From Amorphophallus konjac (Eukaryota; Streptophyta; Magnoliopsida; Alismatales; Araceae), in NCBI GenBank assembly GCA_022559845.1, contig CM040118.1, forward strand, positions 265,073,519-265,137,518: 64,000 nucleotides of DNA, read 5' to 3'. A program made the position numbers and the translations under genes. Below, piece by piece: positions 1 to 9,491 of this stretch. Numbering within the stretch: the first letter of the stretch is position 1; each line of letters begins with the position of its first letter. The notes beneath the pieces are model-generated. The model had not been told where the DNA came from. It saw nothing but the letters and a program-made list of their open reading frames with translations, and did not search any database.

Positions 1-651
1 CGTCGTCCTCACCCTCTCATGCTCCATGATATGAGGTGCGTACCGACCCAGCTCGACAAATCGGGCCCTATACTGCAACACGGACATGTCACCCTGCACC
101 AGCTCCAGAAACTCCCGCATCCGCTGCGTAGCAACGACGTCTGGACAGTACGTACGCTCGAAAGCACTGACAAAGTCACCCCACTCGACCTGCTCAAGTG
201 GACGAAGCTGAAAGGACGTCTTCCACTCGGAAGACCACCACCTCCGAGCCGTACCCTGCAACTGGTTGTAGGCCAACACCACTCTGTCCTCGGCAGTACT
301 CTTCGCAGAACTGAACACCAGCTCCATCTCATCAAGCCAATCACGAGCCGCATCAGGGTCTGCCTGGCCGCTAAAGTAAGGTGGATGGAACTGCATGAAG
401 TCCCTCACCGCTCGGCCCGGCCCACCCCTGACTGACAAGCCCTCAGCAGCCTCTCCGCCGAACTGCTGAGACATGAGATGGTACATGCCACGGAAGAAAT
501 CCTCGGCCCCCGGAGCTCTCGCAGCATCCGCGGCCTCGGTAGCTCCCGGAACTCTGCTATGCTCCTCCTGGTCCCTCTGGACCCCCTGCTGGATCTCCTG
601 ACCTCCAGCCGACTGCCCCTGCTGAGAGCGAGAACTCCTCCTCGGCGCCAT
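1..651 (-). CDS. gag: Gypsy Gag polyprotein, N-terminal part (runs off window)
   Basis: An open frame of 217 codons starts with ATG at 651-649 and runs without a stop to position 1. The first 60 residues are low-complexity and rich in R, Q and G. Then comes a typical Retrotrans_gag region: FMQFHPPYFSG, DPDAARDWLDEMELVF, an LQGTARRWW block and FERTYCPD, ending near YRARFVELGRYAPH. Family knowledge: this is the capsid-forming Gag of plant Ty3/gypsy elements, acting in cytoplasmic virus-like particles. I chose the ATG at 651 because it is the first in frame after the primer-binding site. Zinc knuckle and pol are outside the window. Confidence 0.85.
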   Translation of the reverse strand, partial: MAPRRSSRSQQGQSAGGQEIQQGVQRDQEEHSRVPGATEAADAARAPGAEDFFRGMYHLMSQQFGGEAAEGLSVRGGPGRAVRDFMQFHPPYFSGQADPDAARDWLDEMELVFSSAKSTAEDRVVLAYNQLQGTARRWWSSEWKTSFQLRPLEQVEWGDFVSAFERTYCPDVVATQRMREFLELVQGDMSVLQYRARFVELGRYAPHIMEHERVRTT

Positions 652-802
652 CCTCGCTCCTGAAGCAAAAGATAGAAAACACAAAAATGGCAATGTCAGA
701 ATAAAACACGTGGTGCCCAATGCCAGCGTCACATGTACATCATCGTTGTGGACTAGTGGACCACTACAATTACCTATGATTCTCATGTAATTCCACAACC
801 GC

Positions 803-814
803 GCTCTGATACCA
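803..814 (-). other. Primer-binding site, initiator-Met tRNA type
   Basis: The minus strand reads TGGTATCAGAGC, the usual match to the 3' end of plant initiator methionine tRNA, where minus-strand cDNA synthesis starts. It lies two bases inside the LTR edge at 817. A leader of about 150 bases without an ORF separates it from gag. Confidence 0.9.
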
Positions 815-2045
815 GCTGTAACGACCCGAGAATCCGATTACCGGGAAGGCCCGATAACCCGAGACTCGTACCGCCACCCACGAGTCCGAAGACTCGGAAG
901 GGTTAAAAGGATGGTGTGGAAACTACATAAGCATCACAGATAATTACAGAAATTAAACAGTTATAATATTAAGCAGGAAATAAATTAACAATTTACATGG
1001 TCCACAATAAAGAACAATAATAACAGCAGTCCACGACTAGTACAGTGACAAGAAAGAAAAGTACAGCTACACGAGGCATACCCCGGCTCTGACCTCTGGC
1101 ACTACCTCTGGGCACCCGCACCACGCTGCGCTCCTGACGCGCTCCCCGAAGGTGGCGTCTCACCTGAAACACGGTGAAAACACGCAGGGAATGAGTCTCG
1201 GAACAAGACTCAGTAGGGATCACCCGAACCCTACCTCGTAAAACGAGAAACCACTACTCTAGCGGTAGGAAAGTACCTCGGAAAGGAAAGCCCTGCACTC
1301 TACAGAACTAGACCCTACGGCACGCAAACCGACACACGTGCCACGGCACGAGAAGACCGAAATCAACGGTCGAACCGTAAAACCCGAAGGTCGGAAACAC
1401 ACGACTGACAGTCTGACACTCCGTACTCGACAGGAGTACCACCCACTAGAAGCACAGCCGGTAGCATCCCCTGACGTCTTATACCGCACCGCAGGTGAAA
1501 CGCCTGACGTGGTAGGTCCTACCCGAGGCGCAAACACCGTACAAGTAACCACAAACAAGTAACTAGCTGGGGTCACGCCCGTCGACGTGGGTCCAACCGC
1601 CCCCAACCACGTGTGCACACACAGACCTTGCGTCACTAGGTCTGGTCCTCTGACTGGTTTTCCCCCGTAGCCGGACTCTGGCTACCGACGAGGGGCCTAT
1701 GGTAACCGGTCCACAAACCGTCTCGAAAGGTGGGTGCCCGTACACCACTCCCAGGTGAGACCAGCACCTCGTACTGATGGGCTACGACTAGTGGAGGGTC
1801 ACTGAAGGAGTAGACTCTCGAGTCAACGGAAAACAACGTCCGAAACCGACAACGTGTGGGAATCACCCCACGCACCAGCTCCGTCAAACGGGGCCACGGT
1901 CAGAGAAAAACGGACGCACCGCCCACGGCCAAACTCATGACCAAGGCAAACGGAACCTCCGGACACCAAAGACACGGTCACGGAACTCCACGGGGTGCCC
2001 GGGACGCACACACGGCCCAAGGGGAACACCCAACAACGAACCAAA

Positions 2046-2327
2046 TCGCGCTAGGGATACCTAGCGCGACAGGGCATGTCGCGCTAGGGTCCCCTAGCGC
2101 AACAAGGGTTGTCGCGCTATGGCCCCATAGCGCGACACGGACTATCGCGCTAGGGAACCCTAGCGCGACAGGGACCATCGCGCTAGGTCCTCCTAGCGCG
2201 ACAATGATGATCGCGCTAGGACCCCATAGCGCGACACGAACCGCCAAACTGTTCATCTTCTCCGATGAACGCGCTCGGTCGGGGCAGCGCGACCTCCAAG
2301 AACGCGCTACTGGAGTATAGCGCGTTC
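2046..2327. repeat. Array of 24-bp palindromes with exact 33-bp period inside the LTR
   Basis: Six palindromes start at 2046, 2079, 2112, 2145, 2178 and 2211, exactly 33 bp apart. Each has arms of the type TCGCGCTAGG / CCTAGCGCGA, 8 to 11 bp long, around a loop of 2 to 8 bp, separated by 9-bp spacers. A further palindrome, GAACGCGCTA / TAGCGCGTTC, lies at 2300-2327. Because 33 is a multiple of three and each unit is palindromic, both strands show open frames with an 11-residue repeat; I read these as by-products. On the minus strand the array is several hundred bases downstream of the TATA box, so it would be a row of hairpins in the RNA leader. Confidence 0.9.
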
Positions 2328-2879
2328 TCAGTCAGCGGCCGAAAAACGGTAAGAATGCCCAAAAATTCTAACCACACCCCCATACCTCCATAGGAGAGGG
2401 GGAAAATAAAGGGGAAGACCCCTGGGGACCCCTAGCATGATTCTAGGCCCTCAAAACACGAATCCATGCATTGAATCCATAGATCGGGCGAGCTCTCCCC
2501 AAATCATGGAAAAACCCAAAAATGCTCAAATGATCCCCTCTCGGCCTCTCCGCGGCCTATAAATCAAGGAAAAGAACGGCATGAGGCTAAGGAACGTCAC
2601 CCTACCTCAATGGAGCGAATGCTCCGCCGAATCGATCACGAATCACGAAGAATGCTCGAAGCTTCACGAACTCCCCACGCTTCCCACGCTCGCCGCACGC
2701 CCACGAGATCGCCTCACCGTCGCCCACGCGTCCGCGCCGTCGCCCCGCCGCCGTCCGTAGCCGGAGAGGGGCTCGCCGCGTCCGAATGGGAGAGAGGGAG
2801 AGAGAGGAGGCTCACGGTCACGAGAGAGAGGAAGAGGAAGAAGAAAGAGAAAATGGAAAAAGAAAAGAAAAAGGATTAG

Positions 2880-2890
2880 GGCTTTATAGA
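2880..2890 (-). promoter_or_regulatory. Probable LTR TATA box
   Basis: The minus strand reads TTTTCTATAAAGCCC, about 340 bases into the LTR. The related LTR at 9492-10601 has CTATATATAC at the equivalent place (about 10366-10377). Position and conservation suggest the core promoter of the genomic RNA; the start site is not defined. Confidence 0.55.
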
Positions 2891-3225
2891 AAATCCGAAT
2901 TTTCGGAAAAATACCGAAAAATAGAAAAATACGTTTCCGGAATCCTCGGAACGCACCGATCGCAACGGTACCACTCGTGCCCGGGTGAACGGCCCAGTTA
3001 ACCCGCAGCGAGCGTCCGAAGGAAAAGCCGAAACACACGCCGGGAATCGGAAAACACACGCGGAAAAGCCGCGGAACGCCTCCGGGCCTCCGAAACGACT
3101 CCGGATCGCGCCGATCCGAACACGAAAGATGTCCGAAACGAAATTTCGGACACAACAGAGCCGGACGCTCCGAAAACCAGATCCGGGACCCACGAAGAAG
3201 GATCCGAAAGGTCCGGGATATTACA

Positions 3226-3842
3226 ACTACTGTCACAAACACGGACATTTGATGCATGATTGTAATTTGATGGAAAAGGATGACCTAGCAGCTGCTCAAA
3301 ACAATCAGGCTAGAAAGCATGTCCCGTGGGATAAGAAAATTGATTGTTATAACTGTGGAAAAATAGGACATGTTGCTGCACAATGCTGGTCAGGGTCGTT
3401 TAGAAGAAACTCCCTTCAATGTTCTCATTGTAGAAAGCATGGCCACACAGTCAAAGAGTGTTGGCATATCCAGGGTAGGAATGAGAATTTCAAATATGCT
3501 AAATTTCCTACAAAGAAAAATGACTTTGGAAGAAATAAAGTTGCATATAAAAGAAAGATTTTTACATGTTCTGAATGTGGTAAGCTAGGCCACAAAGCTG
3601 CCAACTGTTGGCTAGCTGATTATGGAAAGAAAAATTTTCATGATAATCAAAGAAATACTCATGCTCATCTACATAGGCATCATACTTCAGCTAATTCGGC
3701 GGTGTCATGTAGATATTGTGGAAGGCTTGGTCATTCCATGAATAATTGCTATCTGATGGAATTTGATGACTATCCTGCTAAGAAACCTGATAGGGGTAGT
3801 GCAGGACCCAAGACTGCTTGGGTCTCTGCAGGATCAACTTGA
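3226..3842 (+). CDS. gag: Gag C-terminal part with five CCHC zinc knuckles (5' end lost)
   Basis: About 205 codons remain, with the stop at 3840-3842. Five CX2CX4HX4C knuckles follow one another. The first is cut at its first Cys by the LTR junction (YCHKHGHLMHDC). The others are CYNCGKIGHVAAQC, CSHCRKHGHTVKEC, CSECGKLGHKAANC and CRYCGRLGHSMNNC. Basic linkers of 20 to 45 residues separate them. CCHC knuckles bind RNA in the nucleocapsid; copia Gags usually carry one, so five is odd. The frame is open throughout. Downstream codons such as GPKTAWVS resemble the linker before copia protease, but no protease follows. An alternative is a zinc-knuckle protein captured from the host. Confidence 0.75.
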
Positions 3843-6293
3843 TTGACTTGCTGCAGGTGTGCCTTGGAAGGAGAAATAAAAGGGGCAACCAAGGCACTCA
3901 AAAAGAAAACCCCATGATTTAATTCAGGTCAATTCTGAAATCTGTTTTAAATTCATTATCTGAACTTGTGAGTATGAAAAATGAGAATTCCATGTTGATT
4001 TACTTGTTTGTTGTATGATCTTCTCTTGTCTAGTTGATCAGTCTGCATTCCAGACTCAGCTATTGAATTCAACTCTGCATATCTGATGCTCTTCTCGTAC
4101 TATATGTTGAACTGAATTTGATTGCTTCTTTAGTATATACGGTTGATGCACTATACAGACTCTGCGTCCATGCATGTGTTTTGTGTTAATGCATTGCATG
4201 CTTGTTATTGAATGCACACTTGGACTGATTGTGTATAGACTGATTGTCATTACATGTGTCAATGATGCTGTTCAATGCATGAAGGACTGCTTTATGTTGC
4301 ATTGTCATACATGATCATCATGGTATATTAAATGGGACAAGTTGAAGGGCATATGGAGTATGTCTGGATGCTACTGACATGTGTGAGGTGGTCCTTGGAC
4401 CAAGTCCTCCGCCTAGTACCATGGGTCTAGTCTTCATGTAAAACAGTGAACTGCATCATATGTTGAAAAATCTGAAAAAGGATAAAAATGCTCATGAATT
4501 GGATGCATAAACCTGAATTGATTGCATACTTGTTTAATGTATCCTTGGTGCATAGTCTGCATGTAGGACAGTATGTTGCATAGCAAGTTAATTCTGTGTT
4601 TGCATAATCATTCCTCATCAGCATTGTCTGAATTGATACCTCTGAACTCTACTCATCTGAAGTGCATATATGTGATTTGCATGTATGTTTAAATGCATAT
4701 TGTAAGGGGGAGTCAATGCATTGCATATAGGTTGTCAAATGCATACATTTATCAGATTTCATAGCATATCCTTTCTTATTGATTTTGTTGACAAACCTTG
4801 ATCATATTCTGAAAACTTTATGCTTCAAAATCTCTCTTAACAATTGGTAATTCTCCTATCAATTGGTATCATTTGGCTTCAGAATTCTATCAGTCTTTCA
4901 TGAAGATTTCAATGGGCTATCTCGATCATAAATCTGAAAATCTTGAACTAGAAATCTTCTATTATACGTTTTTATGAATGACTGAAATAACTCATGTGGT
5001 TTAAGTTTAATGTATTCAATGAGTTTGGCTTTAAAATCTCTTAAAAATATCTGAAGCATGTTTAATAAACCTTAACCATCTGTTTCATGCTATGTCTTGT
5101 GAAAACTCATGAAATCTGCACTTTTGAATACATAACTTTAATTGGTTAAGTACATGAGATTAATATTGTTTTGAAGCAAATGAATGTTTCTGAAATGTCT
5201 AAAGGGTAATATCTGTTAGAGCAATGACATTGGTCACTGAGAAACACAAGTCCAAAGGACTGTGTCATGAGGTGCCTTAGTTAACTCTGTAAAATGAGAA
5301 TTCATTGAAAAATCAGGCAGAGCAATGGCATGCACACTGAGAAATACAATTCACTCATTAAAAATTGAGCTGTAGTGTGTCATGATGTGTAAATGCTAAC
5401 TCTATTTACATAAGGCATGACAGTTAGTCACACTAAGGGCTTAGGGATATTGGCCTCTGATCAAGGTATATCCTCTAATTATAAGGTGTGTACTGAACTA
5501 GAAAGCACGTAAAATTTGTAGCAAGGAAAATTGTTGAATAAATTGAAATATCTGAATATTGATGCCAAAATCAAATTGCTACAACCCTAGACAAAATCAT
5601 ATGACTTCATAATTGCTTGATTTCAATACTAGTACATGTAATTCTGAAAGAAGTCAATAGATTTGATTGTGTAAGACAAAGGGAGAATAATCAAGATAAA
5701 TATGAGGGCTTGGTTCATTTTTATTAAACTATGGTTTTAGATATCATTACAGAATTTTATTGATAAACTCTGCATACATCATGTTTAAACCATGATGTTC
5801 AATAAATGTCATTCATAAGCCCTTATGATAGAAGACTTTGAAAACTTATGCTTTAGATTTATGAGATTGATATCTCTTTGAAAATCTGGCAAAATTTCTT
5901 ATGTTTGGAGCATCCTTGAAAAATCTGTTAACTGAATTTCTTCTGCTCATGTCCTTGGCTCAATGACCTGAACTTCTCATATCTCATAAGATTCCACTGA
6001 TTGAGGGGGAGCTCCATGTCATGTATCACTTGCATATCAATTGGCATCTCTTCAGGGGGAGCATTCCTTGTCATGCTGAATCATGTTCATTTTCCTTCTC
6101 AAAGGGGGAGCTTTTATTTAGGGGGAGAACTTGACTGAACTCTTATACATGCTATAATTTCTCAAATTATTTTTCTTTTTGATGAAGTCAAAGGGGGAGA
6201 ATAATTTGAGTCTTCAGAATGCCTCAGAATGCCTCACATCATCAGAATGACTCAATGTATTGAAAGTGTTGCCATCATCAAAAAGGGGGAGAT
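3843..6293 (+). other. Noncoding 3' region of the copia element with polypurine tracts
   Basis: No long open frame. The AT-rich sequence includes paired GGCAGAGCAATG...CACTGAGAAA motifs (about 5215-5345) that also occur downstream of pol in the copia element near 36240, which supports common descent. GGGGGAG tracts occur near 4688, 6004, 6056, 6106, 6121, 6192 and 6283. The last (6281-6293) abuts the LTR and is the likely polypurine tract priming plus-strand synthesis. Confidence 0.65.
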
Positions 6294-6666
6294 TGTTGTG
6301 CCCCTGTGGTTTTGATGATGGTTTTGATGATTGGTTGTTGATGTGAGTTAATCAAATGTTCAGTCATCTTGCTGCTCAGTTTAGATTAACATATTTGATG
6401 TTCAGTCTTGTTACATGTTAAACTGATGCATAAAGCATTCATTCATTGCTGTGGTTTTGATGATTGATATTATATTTTGATGAGTCTTGTTACATGTTAA
6501 ACTGATGCATAAAGCATTTATTCATTGCTGTGGTTTTGATGATTGATATTGTATTTTGATGATAGCAATGATATAGTGTTTTCATGACATTGTGCCTTGA
6601 TGATTGCATCATGACTGTGACTGGTACAACTGATATATTGTTTATGTTAGACTTATGTTATGTGCA

Positions 6667-7090
6667 TAGTCTATACAGTGCTTCGTGGGGTTTATGCCCT
6701 AAGTCTATTCACTGCACAATAACATAAAGTTGATACATTGAGCGTCTCATGCATCATTCGTCTAAGTCCATACATTGGACTGTAGTGTGCATTTGGCGAA
6801 CACATCGCAAGTCTAGACATTGCACTGTAGCATGCATTTCCTTAAAGTCTATACATCGGACTGGTTTGCATTGGCTAAGTATATACAACGTCAGCTCATG
6901 CCTTGTCTTAGACAAAGTCTATACAATGGCTTTGGGTCTCCAAGTCTATACAGCCTTTTGCTTCGCCCAAGTCTGTACATTGGTCTGCATAGGCTAAGTG
7001 TTTACATCGTCAAGTACAATCAACACTGGTCTTCCAAGTCTGTACAGCGTGAAGTCTATACTTTGGACTGTTCTTCATGTCTGTACATCA
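6667..7090. repeat. Degenerate repeats of the word AGTCTATACATTG
   Basis: About twelve variants of AAGTCTATACA(T/A)(T/C)G occur at irregular spacing of 25 to 45 bp, with unrelated sequence between. This is a dispersed-word array rather than a true tandem satellite. It lies in the U3 of the copia LTR. Confidence 0.7.
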
Positions 7091-7099
7091 AATTGTACA

Positions 7100-8200
7100 T
7101 CATCTTCGTGCTGTTTCTGTACTTGAGTTTTCGTGTTGTTTCCCCTCACCAACACGAAAAGATCTCGTGTCGTATGAGCTTACAACACTTCGTGTTGATT
7201 TCCATACGTGACAGGAAAGCTTGTATGAGGTTAGACTTCGTGTCGTTTCCCTTGTTTTCATCTTCGTGTTGTTTTAGTGTCTACGTCTCCGTGTTATTTT
7301 TATGTTTCTGTCTTAGTGTTGGTCTTTCGTTTTTGACTTAGTGTCTTTCTCGCCTTGACCACACTTCGTGTCGATTCTTGGTTTTCTACACCTCGTGTCG
7401 TTTCACCTCGTGTTGTTCTCACTGTCGTCGTGTTGTTTTCACTTCGTGTCGATTACTGTTTCACTTAATGTTGTTTTTTACTTAGTGTTGTTTTCACTTC
7501 GTGTCAACTTCACTTCGTGTCGTCTCTTTGTATTTCGTCTTCGTGTCGTCTTACCTCGTGTAGTGTTACCCCGTGTCAGATACTGTTTCGACTTCGTGTC
7601 GTTATCAGTCCGTGTCTTTCTTATGTTGAAATCACACTTCGTGTTGATTTCTGTTCACGACGTCCTGTCGTTTTACTTCTTGTCATTTTGACTTCGTGTC
7701 AAATTACTTTTCTGTTTTCATGACTTCGTGTCATTTTTCCTCTCATGTACTTCGTGTCGGTTACTGTTGTTTCTTTGACTTCGTGTTGTTTTCCTTGTGT
7801 TTCATCTTCGTGTTGTTTTCACTTCGTGTCAACTTCACTTCCTGTTGTTTTCATTTCGTGTCAACCTCGTCTTGGTGTCGTACTTACTTCGTGTCGGTTA
7901 CTGTTGTTTCTGTGTCTTCGTGTCGTTTTTGTTCCACTGCGTGCAGAACATTGCAGCACCTCGTGTTGCTTTCTGTATACCACCTCGTGTCGTTTCCCAG
8001 TGAATCTCGTGTCATCTTTTACGTCTACTTGTTCAACCCCGTGTCAACTTCTGTGTTCGTCTTCGTGTTGTTTTCAACTCGTGACGGTTTTTGTCATTTC
8101 ACTTCGTGTCGTTTCCTTATTCTGTCTTCATGTTGTCTCCGTGTTGTTGCCGTTTGTTAGCTCGTGTTGTTTCGTTCTAACCTCGTCCAGGTTTCTTCTA
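7100..8200. repeat. Degenerate repeats of the word CTTCGTGTCGTTTTC
   Basis: About forty variants of (A/C)(C/T)TCGTGT(C/T)(G/A)(T/A)(T/C)T(T/C)(C/A) occur in 1.1 kb, mostly 15 to 30 bp apart. Codons along the array give strings such as SCRFHFVST in several frames, a side effect of the repetition. The block ends about 100 bp before the G-box promoter, so it makes up most of the distal U3. Confidence 0.8.
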
Positions 8201-8299
8201 AAACGCTGTTCTTCTGATAAGTCTATACAGAGTTGTTCTTTAAACTGATGACTTATCCGATACTCTGTTTTACAGGTGCTTTGATCGTGAAGCTTAAGG

Positions 8300-8425
8300 A
8301 GGGCACGTGATCCGAGGCTAGAATGAAGCCTGCTGAGAGACTGCCACGTGGTCCTAATAATTAGGGCTGGAAATGTGGAGGTCACACGTCGTGGCTGATG
8401 ATGATGCTGCTGCTATATATATGAG
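8300..8425 (+). promoter_or_regulatory. Copia LTR core promoter with two G-boxes and a TATA box
   Basis: CACGTG occurs at 8304-8309 and 8345-8350, and a TATA box CTATATATATG at about 8413-8422. The first G-box lies in the block AAGGAGGGCACGTGATCC, nearly identical to AAGGAGAGCACGTGATCC in the copia LTRs at 29020 and 37045. G-boxes are bound by plant bZIP and bHLH factors, so response to light or abscisic acid is possible but not shown. A GA-rich stretch from about 8500 probably begins the RNA. Confidence 0.65.
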
Positions 8426-9491
8426 ACCTTCATCCACAGATGAAGGTGATCGAGTTGGCGAGAAGAAAACTCTATACAGAGAGCCACGATCCAGACAGAG
8501 AAGAAGAAAAAGAAAAGAAGAAGAGAAAGAGAGTGAGAAAGAGAAAGAAAGAGAGATTGAGTAAGAGATCGAGATAGCAGAGTGTGAAGAGAAGAAGAGG
8601 AAGAAGAATAGAGAAGAAGAGAGAGCTAGAGTGATAGAAGCTTCAACAGAAGATCTGTTCCTGCTGAACCGTGGATCAAATCTAGGCCAGCCAGCTCCTG
8701 CGAGAGCCACATTTGTTTTTATCTTTTCAGCTTTCTATTGCTGGTTTCATTTTTGTTTTTATCCATTTACTGTATTTCCGATCCTCTGTAGAGAGGTCGG
8801 GGTTCCTCCTGTGGGCTCAGGAGAAGGGAGACTTTGTGTCTTCGGTTTGCAAGTAGCTGGGTGCTACTTGTGGTTGGTACCCTCCGGTGTGGAGGAAGAG
8901 AGACTTGCGTCTCTGGTTGCCTTTGACAGGGTGTCATCGGTTGTTTCCCTCCGGGTTGGAGGAAGGGAGATTTATCTCCGGTTGTGCTTCCCTCTGGGGT
9001 TCAGAGGAAGAGAGACCGTGTGTCTCTGGTTTGCTAGTGACTGGTGTCACTAGTGGTTCCCTCTGGTTGGGAGGAAGAGGGGAGGGTGTTCCCCTGGTCA
9101 AGCTGTGTGGCAGCACTTGTTGCAGACTGAGTCTGCTGTTTCTAGCGTGAGCTAGTGGAAGCCACACTCGGTTTGAGTGTGGTGTGGATGTAGGTCTGGA
9201 GGACCGAACCACCTAAAAACCCCTTGTGCATTGTGGCTTGATTTGTTCATTTGTGCTTCCGCTAGATGAATGCATAGGGGCGCTCCATGTGTTTGCTAAC
9301 TGGTAGAACTGAATAGTTGACTAGCTTTCAGATTTGGTAAATCTGTCTAGTTAGCATCATAGTTCTAGTTTGGGCGAAATTTTATATTGAGTGAAAGTCT
9401 TGTTAGTATTCTAGTTTTCAATTGGGTGAAAGTTTTTTAAACGAGTTATTTTCATTCACCCCCCCCTCTGAATACTGCACTGAACCTAACA

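Larger units (their letters stand above)
1..3225 (-). mobile_element. Ty3/gypsy LTR retrotransposon, 5' part, reverse orientation
   Basis: Read on the minus strand the order is LTR (3225 to 817), primer-binding site (814 to 803), leader and gag (651 to the window edge). This is the 5' end of a gypsy element whose pol and second LTR lie left of the window. The LTR edge at 3225 falls abruptly inside a copia gag zinc-knuckle sequence, so this element inserted into the copia element at 3226-9491. A related LTR remnant lies at 9492-10601. The lineage cannot be fixed without pol. Confidence 0.85.
817..3225 (-). repeat. 5' LTR of the gypsy element (2.4 kb)
   Basis: On the plus strand it begins TGTAACGACC next to the primer-binding site and ends GGGATATTACA, so both termini are TG...CA and near inverted repeats (TGTAA/TTACA). 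Read on the minus strand: a U3 of about 340 bases, a TATA box near 2885, a pyrimidine/purine-biased start of the transcript, then a long R-U5 that contains the palindrome array at 2046-2327. It holds no credible gene; open frames here are by-products of repeats. Confidence 0.85.
3226..9491 (+). mobile_element. Copia (Maximus/SIRE-like) element, pol-less 3' portion
   Basis: The order is a Gag zinc-knuckle end (3226-3842), 2.45 kb of noncoding DNA with purine tracts, and a 3.2 kb 3' LTR. The 5' half is cut off by the gypsy insertion ending at 3225. No protease, integrase, RT or RNase H sequence occurs between gag and the 3' LTR, so the element seems non-autonomous. Assignment to Maximus/SIRE rests on the repeated GGGGGAG tracts, the long LTR and a U5 block ending ACCGAACCACCTAAAA (about 9181-9222) that recurs in the copia LTRs at 27860 and 36591. 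Gypsy LTR sequence resumes at 9492, so this element lies inside that LTR. Confidence 0.75.
6294..9491 (+). repeat. 3' LTR of the copia element (3.2 kb)
   Basis: It begins TGTTGTGCCCC directly after the purine tract AAAAAGGGGGAGAT and ends CTGAACCTAACA, where gypsy LTR sequence resumes. In order it holds: a TTTTGATGATTG-rich start, two blocks of degenerate word repeats (6667-7090 and 7100-8200), a G-box/TATA promoter (8300-8425), a GA-rich transcript start (8500-8640), GGGAGA-type U5 repeats (8800-9100), the conserved U5 block at 9181-9222 and a CCCCCCC stretch near the end. Open frames across the word repeats are not genes. Confidence 0.8.

Noticed and set aside
1..435. ORFs of 138 codons (plus, 19-435) and 114 codons (minus, 9-353)
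   Set aside because: Both are other frames of the gag coding strand at 651-1, which has clear Retrotrans_gag motifs.
2046..2234. CRISPR-like array of palindromes with spacers
   Set aside because: Spacers are only 9 bp and similar to one another, and the array lies in an LTR with the same feature in a second LTR.
1856..2320. ORFs on both strands with an 11-residue IALGxPSAT repeat
   Set aside because: The repeat comes from the 33-bp palindrome period. Palindromes give similar peptides on both strands, and the frame lies in an LTR.
2985..3842. A single 285-codon gene including the 3' LTR edge
   Set aside because: The first 80 codons are gypsy LTR sequence; only the part after 3225 is copia Gag, so the joined frame is an accident of insertion.
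6820..8248. Plus-strand ORFs rich in F, V, S, C and R
   Set aside because: Translation of the CTTCGTGTCGTTTTC words in several frames; no domain, no start context, inside a copia LTR.
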